From the NCBI GenBank assembly GCA_900545175.1, contig UQYF01000010.1, positions 1-64,000 on the forward strand: a stretch of DNA of 64,000 nt. Reading direction: 5' to 3'. The position numbers and the translations under genes were made by a program. The notes beneath the pieces were generated by a model. That model searched no databases. It was not told the DNA's origin and saw only the letters and a list, made by a program, of their open reading frames with translations. Below, piece after piece: positions 43,615 to 52,594 of this stretch; the first letter of the stretch is position 1; the number at the start of each line of letters is the position of its first letter. This DNA comes from an uncultured Eubacteriales bacterium. GTDB lineage: Bacteria; Bacillota; Clostridia; Lachnospirales; Lachnospiraceae.

Positions 43615-44733
43615 ATGATATATGATAAGATAATAATAGGTGCAGGCTTATATGGCTTATATGCTGCACTGTATAGTGGAAAAAAAGGTCAGAAGGTTCT
43701 TGTTATAGAGAAGGAGCAGCGTCCTTTCTTAAGAGCTACATTCATAAATCAGGCGCGTGTCCATATGGGCTACCACTATCCCAGAAGTATATACACAGCG
43801 ATGAAATCAGCGCATTATTTTAACAGATTCAATGAGGATTTCGGATTTTGCGTGAACAGCGAATTTGACCAGATTTATGCGACATCGGCGGATTTTTCAT
43901 GGACGGCAGCCAATGAATTTAAGCTTTTCTGCCAGAATGTAGGTATTCCTTGTGAGGAGCTCGCTGTCGGAAAGTATTTTAACGACAATGTATGTGACGG
44001 TGCATTTATGACAAAGGAATATACCTACGACGCATCGATTCTCAGGGAATATTTTATGAATGAGCTTGAAAAATATAAGAATGTCACGCTTAAGTTCTGC
44101 GAAAATATCACGCAGATAGACAGAGCCGGAGACGTATATGTGATAAAGACGGATAAGGGTGAATATTCCTCCGGTTATATTTTTAATGCGACATACGCAT
44201 CCGTAAACCAGATACATTCGATGGCGGGCTTTGACTCATTTAACATAAAATACGAGCTGTGTGAGATTATACTATGCGAGCCTTCCGAGAAGTTAAAGGG
44301 TACAGGCTTTACGGTTATGGATGGGCCTTTCTTTTCGATAATGCCTTTTGGCAAGACCGGATTTCACTCACTTACAACCGTGACGAGAACTCCGCATGAT
44401 ACATGCTATGAGAAGCTGCCTGTATTTTCATGTCAGGACGGAATTGAGTGCAGTCAGATGAGTCTTGGAAATTGTGACACCTGCAAGAGAAAGCCGGAGA
44501 CATCATGGAAGTATATGCAGAGCATGGCTCATAAATATATGAGAGCCGAGTATGCTTTTAAATATCATAGCTCGCGTTTTTCAATGAAGCCTATTCTTAA
44601 AACCTCTGAGGTTGACGATTCAAGACCGACGCTCATAAAAGTCATGTCGCAGAAGCCATATTTTGTGAGTGTGCTAAGCGGAAAAATCAACACAGTGTAT
44701 GATGTGGATGAGTTTTTAGATATGGAAGATTAA
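43615..44733 (+). CDS. FAD-dependent oxidoreductase (DAO type)
   Basis: 372 residues from ATG 43615 (GAGG six bases upstream, itself overlapping an earlier ATG). Dinucleotide-binding motif IIIGAGLYGLYAALYSGKKGQKVLVIEKE (residues ~5-33) and the DAO fold, with ARVHMGYHYPRS near the N-terminal substrate side. A Cys-containing stretch, SCQDGIECSQMSLGNCDTCKR, is unusual. It sits between the membrane protein and the glycosyltransferases, so it probably modifies a sugar or lipid-linked precursor (inference from context). No membrane segment. Confidence 0.75.
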   Translation: MIYDKIIIGAGLYGLYAALYSGKKGQKVLVIEKEQRPFLRATFINQARVHMGYHYPRSIYTAMKSAHYFNRFNEDFGFCVNSEFDQIYATSADFSWTAANEFKLFCQNVGIPCEELAVGKYFNDNVCDGAFMTKEYTYDASILREYFMNELEKYKNVTLKFCENITQIDRAGDVYVIKTDKGEYSSGYIFNATYASVNQIHSMAGFDSFNIKYELCEIILCEPSEKLKGTGFTVMDGPFFSIMPFGKTGFHSLTTVTRTPHDTCYEKLPVFSCQDGIECSQMSLGNCDTCKRKPETSWKYMQSMAHKYMRAEYAFKYHSSRFSMKPILKTSEVDDSRPTLIKVMSQKPYFVSVLSGKINTVYDVDEFLDMED

Positions 44734-44756
44734 AATAAAGTGATTTGGAGGTTCAT

Positions 44757-45701
44757 ATGAATGAAGTAAAGACAAAGAGAAATAAATGCTTTGTCAGTGC
44801 AGTTGCATATATACATAATAATACGCAGGCTGAGATAGAATATTTTCTCTCGAATGTTGTCAGCAGAATAAATGCCGATTTTGAAAATTTTGAGCTGATA
44901 CTTGTGTGCGATGATGACTCGTATAATTATGTTGCCGCAGCAAAAAAGAATGTGGATGGATATGGTTCGCCTGCGATAGTATCCGTCATAAAGCTGGCTT
45001 ATTATCAGGGAGTTGAGGCGGCGATATGTGCCGGTGACGATTTGGCGGTAGGTGATTTTGTATATGAGTTCGACAATATTAATGTTAATTATGACCTGAA
45101 TCTTATATTGGACGTGTTCAACAGAGCAAGAGAAGGAAATGATATTGTCTTTGCAGGTGATGACACAATGCAGCTGTCATCAAGAATTTTTTACAGGCTG
45201 ATTAACATAAATAAAGCTAAAGCGGTAAGACATGACACATTCAGAATCGTGTCGCGCAGAGCGCTAAACCGTGTAAAAAAGATGAACCGCGGAATACAGT
45301 ACCGCAAATATCTGTATGTGACAAGCGGTCTGCCGTTTGACTATATACAGTACAAGCCCGTCAACGGAAACAGGGAGAAGAATACACGCAGTGAAAGCTC
45401 CTACAGGCTCAATTCGGGAATAAGCTACATGATGATTTATACAAAAGTAATCGAAAAAGTTACGCTTATGCTGAGTGCTATTTTTCTGCTTGTATCGGTT
45501 GGAGTTGGAATATGGACGATATATTCTCTCTTTTATGATACAAATCTCGCTGCCGGGTGGGTATCTCTTATGGGAGTCATATCGTTTGGCTTTTTTGGAG
45601 TTTTTCTGCTTATAATGTTTTTGACAAAGTATATGAACATAATACTTGAAGTTAATACAAGAAGGCTTGACTATATTGTGGAGAGCGTTGACAAGGTATG
45701 A
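44757..45701 (+). CDS. Family 2 glycosyltransferase with C-terminal membrane helices
   Basis: 314 residues from ATG 44757, five bases after GGAGG. GT-A fold of family 2: FVSAVAYIHNNTQAEIEYFLSNVV, ELILVCDDDSYNY, and a DxD-like acidic pair in the central region. Two C-terminal membrane helices (~240-262 and ~270-295) resemble bacterial dolichyl-phosphate-type transferases such as GtrB. It would load a sugar onto a polyprenyl lipid for the neighbouring membrane protein (inference). 23 bp after the FAD oxidoreductase. Confidence 0.78.
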   Translation: MNEVKTKRNKCFVSAVAYIHNNTQAEIEYFLSNVVSRINADFENFELILVCDDDSYNYVAAAKKNVDGYGSPAIVSVIKLAYYQGVEAAICAGDDLAVGDFVYEFDNINVNYDLNLILDVFNRAREGNDIVFAGDDTMQLSSRIFYRLININKAKAVRHDTFRIVSRRALNRVKKMNRGIQYRKYLYVTSGLPFDYIQYKPVNGNREKNTRSESSYRLNSGISYMMIYTKVIEKVTLMLSAIFLLVSVGVGIWTIYSLFYDTNLAAGWVSLMGVISFGFFGVFLLIMFLTKYMNIILEVNTRRLDYIVESVDKV

Positions 45702-45803
45702 TGCATAAGTGCAGGCAGCATGGCTGCGATTTATTAAGTATAATGGCATTGCAGGCATCTGAATGATAAATAGCCTGATAGAATATGAAATGGAGAAAGA
45801 AAT

Positions 45804-46541
45804 ATGACTGTAAATATTGTTTTTCCTGTGTTGGATGAAGAGAGAAGACTTGAGAAAGGGATACGTGCCACAGAGCGTTTTCTTGAAAAGAGAAAGGATA
45901 TAGATGCAATAATTACTATTGTAGACAATGGTTCAACGGACAGAACACTTGATATCATAGAAGAGCTTGCACAGGTGTATTCTAATATTAACTATATATC
46001 ACTTAATGAGAAGGGCTTCGGGCTTGCTTTTCGTGAAGCGGTAAATAAAAATGACTGCGACATAGTAGGATATGTGGATGTTGATTTATCGACTGACATA
46101 CACTATCTTGCAACAGTCATGAGAGCATTCGAAAAATATGATGATATAAGCATAATAAAAGGAAACAGGCTTTCGGGAAAATCGAAGGTCAATGGAAGAA
46201 AGCCTCTTAGAAATATAACGAGCGTTGGACTTGATTTGCTTATCAAATCAGTATTCTTTGTCAGAGTATCGGATACTATGGAGGGCTTCCAGTTTTTCAG
46301 AAAAGAATGTGCCAAGAAGCTTGTCAAGCTTTCAGGTGATGATAAAGGGTGGTTCTACTGTGCGGAGCTTCTTATAAGAGCTGAAAAAGCAGGATACACA
46401 ATAGCAGAGCTTCCTGTTGTGTGGAATGACGATTATGACACGAAAGTAAATGTCATAAAGCTAATAAAGAATTATCTTTGCAGAATTTTTGACTTGAAGT
46501 TATCACTCATAAGCGAGAAGCTTCATCGCATCAGAAAGTAG
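45804..46541 (+). CDS. Family 2 glycosyltransferase, DPM1-like
   Basis: 245 residues. VNIVFPVLDEERRLEKGI opens the GT-A fold; ITIVDNGSTDRTLDII binds the nucleotide and GYVDVDLSTDI holds the DxD metal motif. The DTMEGFQFFRKECAKKL segment and acceptor loop match soluble dolichyl-phosphate mannosyltransferase-like enzymes. There are no membrane helices, unlike its neighbour. It is a second glycan-cluster transferase, 102 bp after the previous gene. Confidence 0.85.
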   Translation: MTVNIVFPVLDEERRLEKGIRATERFLEKRKDIDAIITIVDNGSTDRTLDIIEELAQVYSNINYISLNEKGFGLAFREAVNKNDCDIVGYVDVDLSTDIHYLATVMRAFEKYDDISIIKGNRLSGKSKVNGRKPLRNITSVGLDLLIKSVFFVRVSDTMEGFQFFRKECAKKLVKLSGDDKGWFYCAELLIRAEKAGYTIAELPVVWNDDYDTKVNVIKLIKNYLCRIFDLKLSLISEKLHRIRK

Positions 46542-46558
46542 GAAGAGCGAAGCGGTGA

Positions 46559-46605
46559 TTATGTATGAGCAGGAAACGAAAGCGGATTGCGAATATCATA
46601 GGCAT
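46559..46605. repeat. Short interspersed repeat family 4 copy
   Basis: TATGAGCAGGAAACGAAAGC then GGATTGCGAATATCATAGGC closely matches the 23721 copy. It lies in the 98-bp gap between glycosyltransferase and aminotransferase genes. Confidence 0.45.
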
Positions 46606-46639
46606 TGGTTATTTATGTTGAAAGGGGTAATGAGCTGAC

Positions 46640-47743
46640 ATGGAATTTATTAAAAGAATCGATTTAAAAAGAAATTATGAAAGATACAAGGATGAATATC
46701 AGGCTGCTTTTACAAATGCGTGTGAACTGACTTCATTTTCAGGCGGTCCATGTGCCGACAAATTCGACAGGGAATTTGCGGATTATTGCGGTGTAAAATA
46801 TGCTACAGGAGTGAACAACGGAACATCAGCGCTTCACTGCGCTATGCTGGCGCTTGGAGTCGGGGAAGGCGATGAAGTTATTGTTCCTGCCAACACATTT
46901 ATAGCTACAGCGTGGGGCGTTACATACTGTGGTGCGACACCGGTATTCGTTGACTGCACTGCCGACACATGGGAGATTGATGCTGACAAGATAGAGGAGA
47001 AAATAACTAAAAAGACCAAAGCGATAATAGGAGTACACCTGTACGGACAGCCGTTTGATTTTGGAGCAGTCAAAAAAATAGCAGACAAGTACGGACTTCC
47101 TGTGGTGGAGGATTGCGCGCAGGCACATGGAGCTCTTTATGAAGGCCGCAAGGTTGGAAGTCTTGGTGTTATGGGATGCTTCAGCTTCTATCCGGGAAAG
47201 AATTTGTTCTGTTTCGGCGAGGGAGGAAGTGTGACTTCCGACAACGAAGCGTACATTGACACAATCAATGTTCTTAAAAATCAGGGTTCAAGGCAGCGTT
47301 ATCACCATGAGAGAGTCGGCTATAATATGCGCCTTGAAGGTGTCAACGGCGCGATACTTTCCGTAGGCTTGTCACATCTGGATGATTGGACCGCAAGACG
47401 CAGAGAGCTTGGAAAAAAATATCTTGATAAGATAAATAATCCGCACATTACAATGCAGGCACATCCTGACAATACTAAGACAGTATTTCACTTGTTTGAA
47501 GTGACGGTTGATAAGAGGGATGAGTTTATTGAGTACATGAAGCAGAACGGAATTGGCTGTGACAAGCATTATCCGGTGCCATGTCATTTGCAGGAGGCAT
47601 ACAAGGGACTTGGATATAAGACAGGCGACTGTCCTAATGCGGAATACCTTGCTTTGCACTGCGTATCACTTCCGATGTTCCCGGAGCTTACGGATGAAGA
47701 GCAGGATTATATAATAGAAAAATGCAATGAGTTTAACTGCTGA
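46640..47743 (+). CDS. DegT/DnrJ/EryC1/StrS-family sugar aminotransferase
   Basis: 367 residues, PLP-dependent fold I. NNGTSALHCAMLALGVGEGDEVIVPANTFIATAWGVTYCGATPVFVD, the Asp-containing VVEDCAQAHGA and the PLP lysine in FSFYPGKNLFCFGEGG are diagnostic. It aminates a 3- or 4-keto nucleotide sugar (dTDP- or UDP-linked), giving amino sugars for surface glycans. The nucleotide sugar and the dehydratase are not in the window. Last gene of the glycan cluster; a 214-bp gap before metY follows. Confidence 0.9.
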   Translation: MEFIKRIDLKRNYERYKDEYQAAFTNACELTSFSGGPCADKFDREFADYCGVKYATGVNNGTSALHCAMLALGVGEGDEVIVPANTFIATAWGVTYCGATPVFVDCTADTWEIDADKIEEKITKKTKAIIGVHLYGQPFDFGAVKKIADKYGLPVVEDCAQAHGALYEGRKVGSLGVMGCFSFYPGKNLFCFGEGGSVTSDNEAYIDTINVLKNQGSRQRYHHERVGYNMRLEGVNGAILSVGLSHLDDWTARRRELGKKYLDKINNPHITMQAHPDNTKTVFHLFEVTVDKRDEFIEYMKQNGIGCDKHYPVPCHLQEAYKGLGYKTGDCPNAEYLALHCVSLPMFPELTDEEQDYIIEKCNEFNC

Positions 47744-47957
47744 TGGTATGGCAATTTCAGGAGTGTAGAAGATGCTATAAGTTAAACCTATAACTGATAC
47801 ATGGATATATGAATTACCACTTTTTCTTCTGATGTGCTATGATAAGCACAGTTAAAGAAACAGACAAAATAACTCATTATGAAAAGGGTTAAAATATCAC
47901 AGCTGTAACATATAAAAGTACAGCAAAATACAGCATAACAAGAAGGAGATAATAATT

Positions 47958-49268
47958 ATGGCAAAGAAGCATTATTCAGAGAGAAATCTTAAGTTTGAGA
48001 CATTACAGTTACATGTTGGTCAGGAGAGTCCGGATCCAGTTACAGACGCAAGAGCCGTTCCGATTTACCTCACATCATCCTATGTGTTCCACAACAGCCA
48101 GCATGCCTCCGACAGATTCGCACTTAAGGACGCAGGAAACATCTATGGACGACTTACCAACCCTACAGAGGACGTGTTTGAGAGAAGAATAGCAACACTT
48201 GAGGGCGGCGTGGCAGCACTTGCAGTTGGTTCAGGAGCAGCAGCACTTGCATATGCATTTCAGGCTGTAGCACATGCAGGAGACCATATCGTTGCAGCTA
48301 AGAATATCTACGGCGGTACATATAACCTTCTCGCACACACACTTCCTGACTACGGCATCACAGCTACATTTGTTGACCCATTCGACTATGATGCGATTGA
48401 GGCAGCCATTCAGGATAATACAAAGGCAATCGAGATTGAGACACTCGGAAATCCTAACTCAGAGGTAGTTGACATTGAGAAGATTGCACAGATTGCACAC
48501 GCACACAAGCTTCCTCTCATTGTAGATAACACCTTTGCAACCCCATATCTTGTAAGACCAATCGAGTACGGTGCGGACATCGTTGTTCACTCCGCAACAA
48601 AGTTCATCGGTGGTCACGGAACAACAATCGGCGGTGTGATTGTTGACAGCGGTAAGTTTGACTGGAATTCATCTGACAAGTTCCCATGGCTTACAGAGCC
48701 AAATGTATCCTACCACGGCGTAAGCTTTGCAAGAGACTGTGCTCCGGCCGCATTTGTGACATACATCAGAGCAATCCTTCTGCGTGACACAGGTGCAACA
48801 ATCTCACCTGTACACTCATTCATATTCCTTCAGGGACTTGAGACATTATCACTCAGAGTTGAGAGACATGTCGAGAACGCTTTAAAGGTTGTGAAGTATT
48901 TACAGAGCCAGCCGCTTGTTGAGAAGGTAAATCACCCTTCAATCTCAACAGACCCTGAGCAGCAGAAGCTCTACAAGAAGTATTTCCCTAACGGCGGCGG
49001 TTCAATCTTCACCTTCGAGATTAAGGGCGATGCTAAGAAGGCACAGGAGTGGATTGACAACCTTGAGTTATTCTCACTTCTTGCTAACGTAGCCGATGTA
49101 AAGTCACTCGCAATACACCCTGCTTCAACAACTCATTCCGAGTGCAACGAGGCTGAGCTCTTAGACCAGGGAATCAAGCCTAACACAATCAGACTTTCAA
49201 TCGGTACAGAGAATATCGACGATATCATCGAGGATTTGGACGAGGCATTCAAGGCAATAGCAGATTGA
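47958..49268 (+). CDS. metY: O-acetylhomoserine sulfhydrylase
   Basis: 436 residues, Cys/Met metabolism PLP family, at the length usual for MetY (longer than MetB/MetC). FETLQLHVGQESPDPVTDARAVPIYLTSSYVF opens the protein; VGSGAAALAYAF, the PLP-binding region VHSATKFIGGHGTTIGGVIVD (lysine in ATKF) and TTHSECNEAELLDQGIKPNTIRLSIGTE follow. It makes homocysteine from O-acetylhomoserine and sulfide. AAGGAG precedes ATG. Codon use is stronger than that of its neighbours (many AAG, GAG, CTT/CTC), suggesting high expression. I looked for an S-box upstream and saw none. Confidence 0.93.
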   Translation: MAKKHYSERNLKFETLQLHVGQESPDPVTDARAVPIYLTSSYVFHNSQHASDRFALKDAGNIYGRLTNPTEDVFERRIATLEGGVAALAVGSGAAALAYAFQAVAHAGDHIVAAKNIYGGTYNLLAHTLPDYGITATFVDPFDYDAIEAAIQDNTKAIEIETLGNPNSEVVDIEKIAQIAHAHKLPLIVDNTFATPYLVRPIEYGADIVVHSATKFIGGHGTTIGGVIVDSGKFDWNSSDKFPWLTEPNVSYHGVSFARDCAPAAFVTYIRAILLRDTGATISPVHSFIFLQGLETLSLRVERHVENALKVVKYLQSQPLVEKVNHPSISTDPEQQKLYKKYFPNGGGSIFTFEIKGDAKKAQEWIDNLELFSLLANVADVKSLAIHPASTTHSECNEAELLDQGIKPNTIRLSIGTENIDDIIEDLDEAFKAIAD

Positions 49269-49289
49269 GAATATCATTGACGGCTGAAT

Positions 49290-49341
49290 GTACAGCGGGT
49301 GTGGAGCATACTATATGTGTGTGGCACCCGCTGTTTAGTTT
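49290..49341 (+). terminator. Terminator of metY
   Basis: ACAGCGGGTG pairs with CACCCGCTGT around a ~24-base loop, followed by TTAGTTT. Confidence 0.7.
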
Positions 49342-49412
49342 GCAATTATTGTGTAGTGGTGGTAAAATTAGATAATTATATAGGTAATTGTGATAAAAAA
49401 GGAGAAAATATT

Positions 49413-50909
49413 ATGGCTTGCACTACATTATTAGTTGGTAAGAATGCGTCCTACGATGGTTCCACCATGATAGCGCGCAACGATGACTCAGGTTCGGGGC
49501 ATTTTATGCCTAAGAAGTTTGTTGTTGTAAAGGAAGATGAGCAGAAGGAGAAGTACAGGACGGTCATATCGCATCTCGATATAAAGCTTCCTAAGAATCC
49601 TCTACGTCACACGGAGATGCCTAATGCCGTAGACGGCGAGGGAATATGGGCTGCGAGCGGCGTCAATGAGGCGAATGTCGGAATGACTGCCACGGAGACA
49701 ATCACTTCGAACCCAAGAGTGTTAGGGGCTGATCCGCTTGTCGTGTATAAGCCTGCCGCTGACGGAGAAAAGGAGGTTCCGGGCGGTATCGGAGAGGAGG
49801 ACATTGTCCACATTGTTCTTCCGTACATAAAGACCGCAAAAGAGGGCGTTAAGAGACTAGGAAGCCTTCTTGAGAAGTATGGAACTTACGAGATGAACGG
49901 AATAGCCTTTCAGGATGTGAATGAGATATGGTGGCTTGAGACCATAGGCGGGCATCACTGGATTGCAAAGAAGGTTCCTGACGATGTGTATGTGGTTATG
50001 CCGAATCAGCAGGGTATAGACGATTTTGATTTTGTGGATGCTCTCGGAAAAAAGAAGGAGCATATGTGCTCCGCCGATATGAAGGAATTTATTGAGAGCA
50101 ATCACCTTAATCTCTCGAACATTGAGACGGACTGGACGCATTTTGACGTAAGGTCGGCATTCGGAAGCCACGATGACTCGGATCATGTGTATAACACGCC
50201 GAGAGCATGGTATATGTTAAGATATTTCAATCCGCACACGGCAAGCTGGGACGGTGCGGACGCGGATTTCACACCATCCTCGGACGATCTGCCATGGTGT
50301 CTTGTGCCGGAGAAAAAGATTACGGTAGAGGACGTGAAGTATGTGCTCTCCTCACACTATCAGGGAACTTCGTATGACCCGTATGGCGCTTACGGCGACA
50401 AGAGCATGAGCGGTGCATACCGTTCAATCGGAATTAACCGCAATGACTTCCTATCTGTTATACAGATGCGCCCTGACCTTGAGAAGGACGTTCAGGCTGT
50501 GGAGTGGGTTGCCTTTGCATCGAATGCATTCAATGTGCTGGTTCCATTCTATGCGGATGTGCTCACGACACCTGAGTATCTTTCAAATACTACGGGAGAG
50601 GTTTCGACAGACAATTTCTACTGGGGCAGCAGAATGATAGCGGCGATGGCTGACGCTTCATATAAAAAGTCGATTTTCCACATTGAGCGCTACAAGGAGA
50701 AGGTTATGTCGAGAGGACATGAGATTATCGGACGCTACGACGCACTGCTTGCGCAGGAGAGGGATGCCGATAAGCGCATGGAGTTAAAGACGGCAGCCAA
50801 CGAGGAGGTCGCAGCGATGGTAAAGAAGGAGACACTTGCGACACTCGACAAAGTGCTATACGAGCTAAGCAACCAGATGAAGAATGCGTATTCGAGGTCG
50901 GATGCGTAG
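49413..50909 (+). CDS. C69-family dipeptidase
   Basis: 498 residues from ATG 49413; AAGGAG seven bases upstream and the catalytic N-terminus decide this start. Ntn hydrolase: removal of Met-Ala exposes Cys3 of ACTTLLVGKNASYDGSTMIARNDDSG as nucleophile, as in lactobacillus PepD. The internal GEKEVPGGIGEEDI and WWLETIGGHHWIAKKVPDDVYVVMPNQQGIDDF are family-specific. It cleaves dipeptides in the cytoplasm; no signal peptide is seen. The esterase-like gene follows after 5 bp. Confidence 0.9.
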   Translation: MACTTLLVGKNASYDGSTMIARNDDSGSGHFMPKKFVVVKEDEQKEKYRTVISHLDIKLPKNPLRHTEMPNAVDGEGIWAASGVNEANVGMTATETITSNPRVLGADPLVVYKPAADGEKEVPGGIGEEDIVHIVLPYIKTAKEGVKRLGSLLEKYGTYEMNGIAFQDVNEIWWLETIGGHHWIAKKVPDDVYVVMPNQQGIDDFDFVDALGKKKEHMCSADMKEFIESNHLNLSNIETDWTHFDVRSAFGSHDDSDHVYNTPRAWYMLRYFNPHTASWDGADADFTPSSDDLPWCLVPEKKITVEDVKYVLSSHYQGTSYDPYGAYGDKSMSGAYRSIGINRNDFLSVIQMRPDLEKDVQAVEWVAFASNAFNVLVPFYADVLTTPEYLSNTTGEVSTDNFYWGSRMIAAMADASYKKSIFHIERYKEKVMSRGHEIIGRYDALLAQERDADKRMELKTAANEEVAAMVKKETLATLDKVLYELSNQMKNAYSRSDA

Positions 50910-50914
50910 GTGAT

Positions 50915-51655
50915 ATGAAACTCAATATAGATACATTTAAGCCGGAAAACAGAATATGCAGGGTGTACCGTGATGCGGGGAATGGAAGTGACATTTCCTG
51001 CGTCATTGTGCAGGCAGTGGACAAGGAGTGGATTGTCGAGGAATCGCAGAAAGAAACAGCCGGGGCAGCCGTTAAGGAGGACACACTCGGGGCGGAAGCT
51101 GAAAGTATTTTGAGAGGGAACGATGGTGTCATATTTGCTAACTTTGCCGTGGAGCACTGGAATGACGAGCTGTCGCCGTGGCGTGCGGACGCTGTATTTA
51201 AAAATCAGCCGTTCGCAGGCGTGGCAGAGAGCACGCTTAAATTCGTCACGGATGTTTTTATTCCGGAGCTCATGGCAAGATATGAATTACCGCCGGATAT
51301 TAGAATTATAATCGGCGGCTATTCGCTTGCGGGCTTGTTCGCACTGTGGGCTTCATATATGACAGACATATTCCATGCCGTTGCGGCGGTGTCGCCGTCA
51401 GTGTGGTTTCCTGGGTGGATTGAATTTGCTGCAAAGAAACATATTCTTGCAGATAAGGTCTATTTAAGTCTCGGAAACAGGGAGGAAAAGACTAACAATA
51501 GGACTATGGCAAGTGTCGGCGACAATATCAGGCTGCAAAAGGAGCTTCTCGACAGGCAGGGCATACAGTGTGTGCTCGAGTGGAATGAGGGAAATCATTT
51601 CAGGGATGTGGACAAGCGCATCGCCAGGGGAATGTTGTGGGCGGCGGAGACTTGA
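50915..51655 (+). CDS. Alpha/beta hydrolase of the Fes/IroE-like esterase type
   Basis: 246 residues. Nucleophile elbow IIGGYSLAGLFALWASY (Ser ~137 in GYSLAG), VSPSVWFPGWIEF and the final GNHFRDVDKRI with the catalytic His match the putative esterase/IroE group (PF00756-related). No signal peptide. It starts 5 bp after the dipeptidase stop with AGGTGAT as a weak ribosome site, so it is probably coupled. It converges with the AraC gene at 51658, the stops almost touching. Substrate unknown. Confidence 0.78.
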   Translation: MKLNIDTFKPENRICRVYRDAGNGSDISCVIVQAVDKEWIVEESQKETAGAAVKEDTLGAEAESILRGNDGVIFANFAVEHWNDELSPWRADAVFKNQPFAGVAESTLKFVTDVFIPELMARYELPPDIRIIIGGYSLAGLFALWASYMTDIFHAVAAVSPSVWFPGWIEFAAKKHILADKVYLSLGNREEKTNNRTMASVGDNIRLQKELLDRQGIQCVLEWNEGNHFRDVDKRIARGMLWAAET

Positions 51656-51657
51656 TT

Positions 51658-52464
51658 TTAATTTGTCCCATTCTGTTTATGAGTGCGCCATTTAGACGGC
51701 GCAAGCCCTGCAGCCTGTTTAAACTGTCTCGAAAAATGAACGATACTGTTGTAACCGCAGCGCTCGGCAATCTGTTCGATTGTGTATGCTGTTTCGGATA
51801 AAAGCCTTTTGGCGTTCTCAATGCGGCTGTTGATTATGTCGGCACCACATGAGATGCCGAAGGCTTTTTTATATAGTTCCTGAAAATATATTGAGCTTAG
51901 GCCGGCTTCCTTCGCAAGCTTCGGGATACTGTATTCAAGCTGTGGATTGGCGTAGATGTCCTGTCTTGCTGAGAGTATGGCATTGTAATGCGGGATAGGC
52001 TCAGAGCTCTTTAAGTAACGGCAGTGAAGTGTTTCAAAAAGGGCGAGCATCAGATTGTCGATGATGGCATCCTTTTTGGCAAAGCCGGAGTGAAAAGCAT
52101 TCGCAATCAGTGCAAAATATGCGCCGATGGGGCTGTCGAGCCCGAAGAATAACGGCTTTGCGAGCGGGATTTTGCCTGAATTGCCTGTAGCTTTTGCACA
52201 TAGGGACAAGAGTATTCCTTGTGTGTCATCAAAATTCACCCAGTCGTCTTTGTATTCATTTTCATTGCCGTGGTAGATTGCCTTATCGTCTGGAGGTAGC
52301 AGCACAATGCTCCCCGCCGACACCTCATGTTTCTGCCCGTTAATGTTGAATACAGCATCAGACTTGGTATAAATCAAAATATAAAAATCCCGCTCCTCCA
52401 CATGATAAATAACCTCGCCACGCGCGTGCACGGTGTTACATGCAGTATATATTATGTTAAACAT
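51658..52464 (-). CDS. AraC-family regulator of the alpha-galactosidase gene
   Basis: 268 residues. N-terminal cupin sensor (~10-130; EVSAGSIVLLPPDDKAIYHGN); C-terminal double helix-turn-helix (~165-265) with IPKLAKEAGLSSIYFQELYKKAFG...ENAKRLLSETAYTIEQIAERCGYNSIVHFSRQFKQAAGLAPSKW. It is divergent from the GH27 gene with 130 bp between, so it presumably activates it when galactosides are present. GGAGG precedes ATG. Confidence 0.92.
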   Translation of the reverse strand: MFNIIYTACNTVHARGEVIYHVEERDFYILIYTKSDAVFNINGQKHEVSAGSIVLLPPDDKAIYHGNENEYKDDWVNFDDTQGILLSLCAKATGNSGKIPLAKPLFFGLDSPIGAYFALIANAFHSGFAKKDAIIDNLMLALFETLHCRYLKSSEPIPHYNAILSARQDIYANPQLEYSIPKLAKEAGLSSIYFQELYKKAFGISCGADIINSRIENAKRLLSETAYTIEQIAERCGYNSIVHFSRQFKQAAGLAPSKWRTHKQNGTN

Positions 52465-52486
52465 GATACCTCCATAGCATATAAAA

Positions 52487-52520
52487 ACATATAATATGTT
52501 AAATACATGATATTATATGT
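52487..52520. promoter_or_regulatory. Inverted repeat in the AraC/GH27 divergent promoter region
   Basis: ACATATAATAT and ATATTATATGT are perfect 11-bp inverted arms around a 12-base centre. It is a candidate regulator site between the two divergent genes. Confidence 0.4.
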
Positions 52521-52594
52521 AATTCCATTTTACAACCCAAATGTCATAATGAGATATAGAATAAATCAAGAGACGTTTATAAAGGAGGCTCATT

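Noticed and set aside
47744..47957. S-box (SAM) riboswitch upstream of metY
   Set aside because: No S-box core is visible. Only a small TGTGCTATGATAAGCACA hairpin is present and no terminator follows it.
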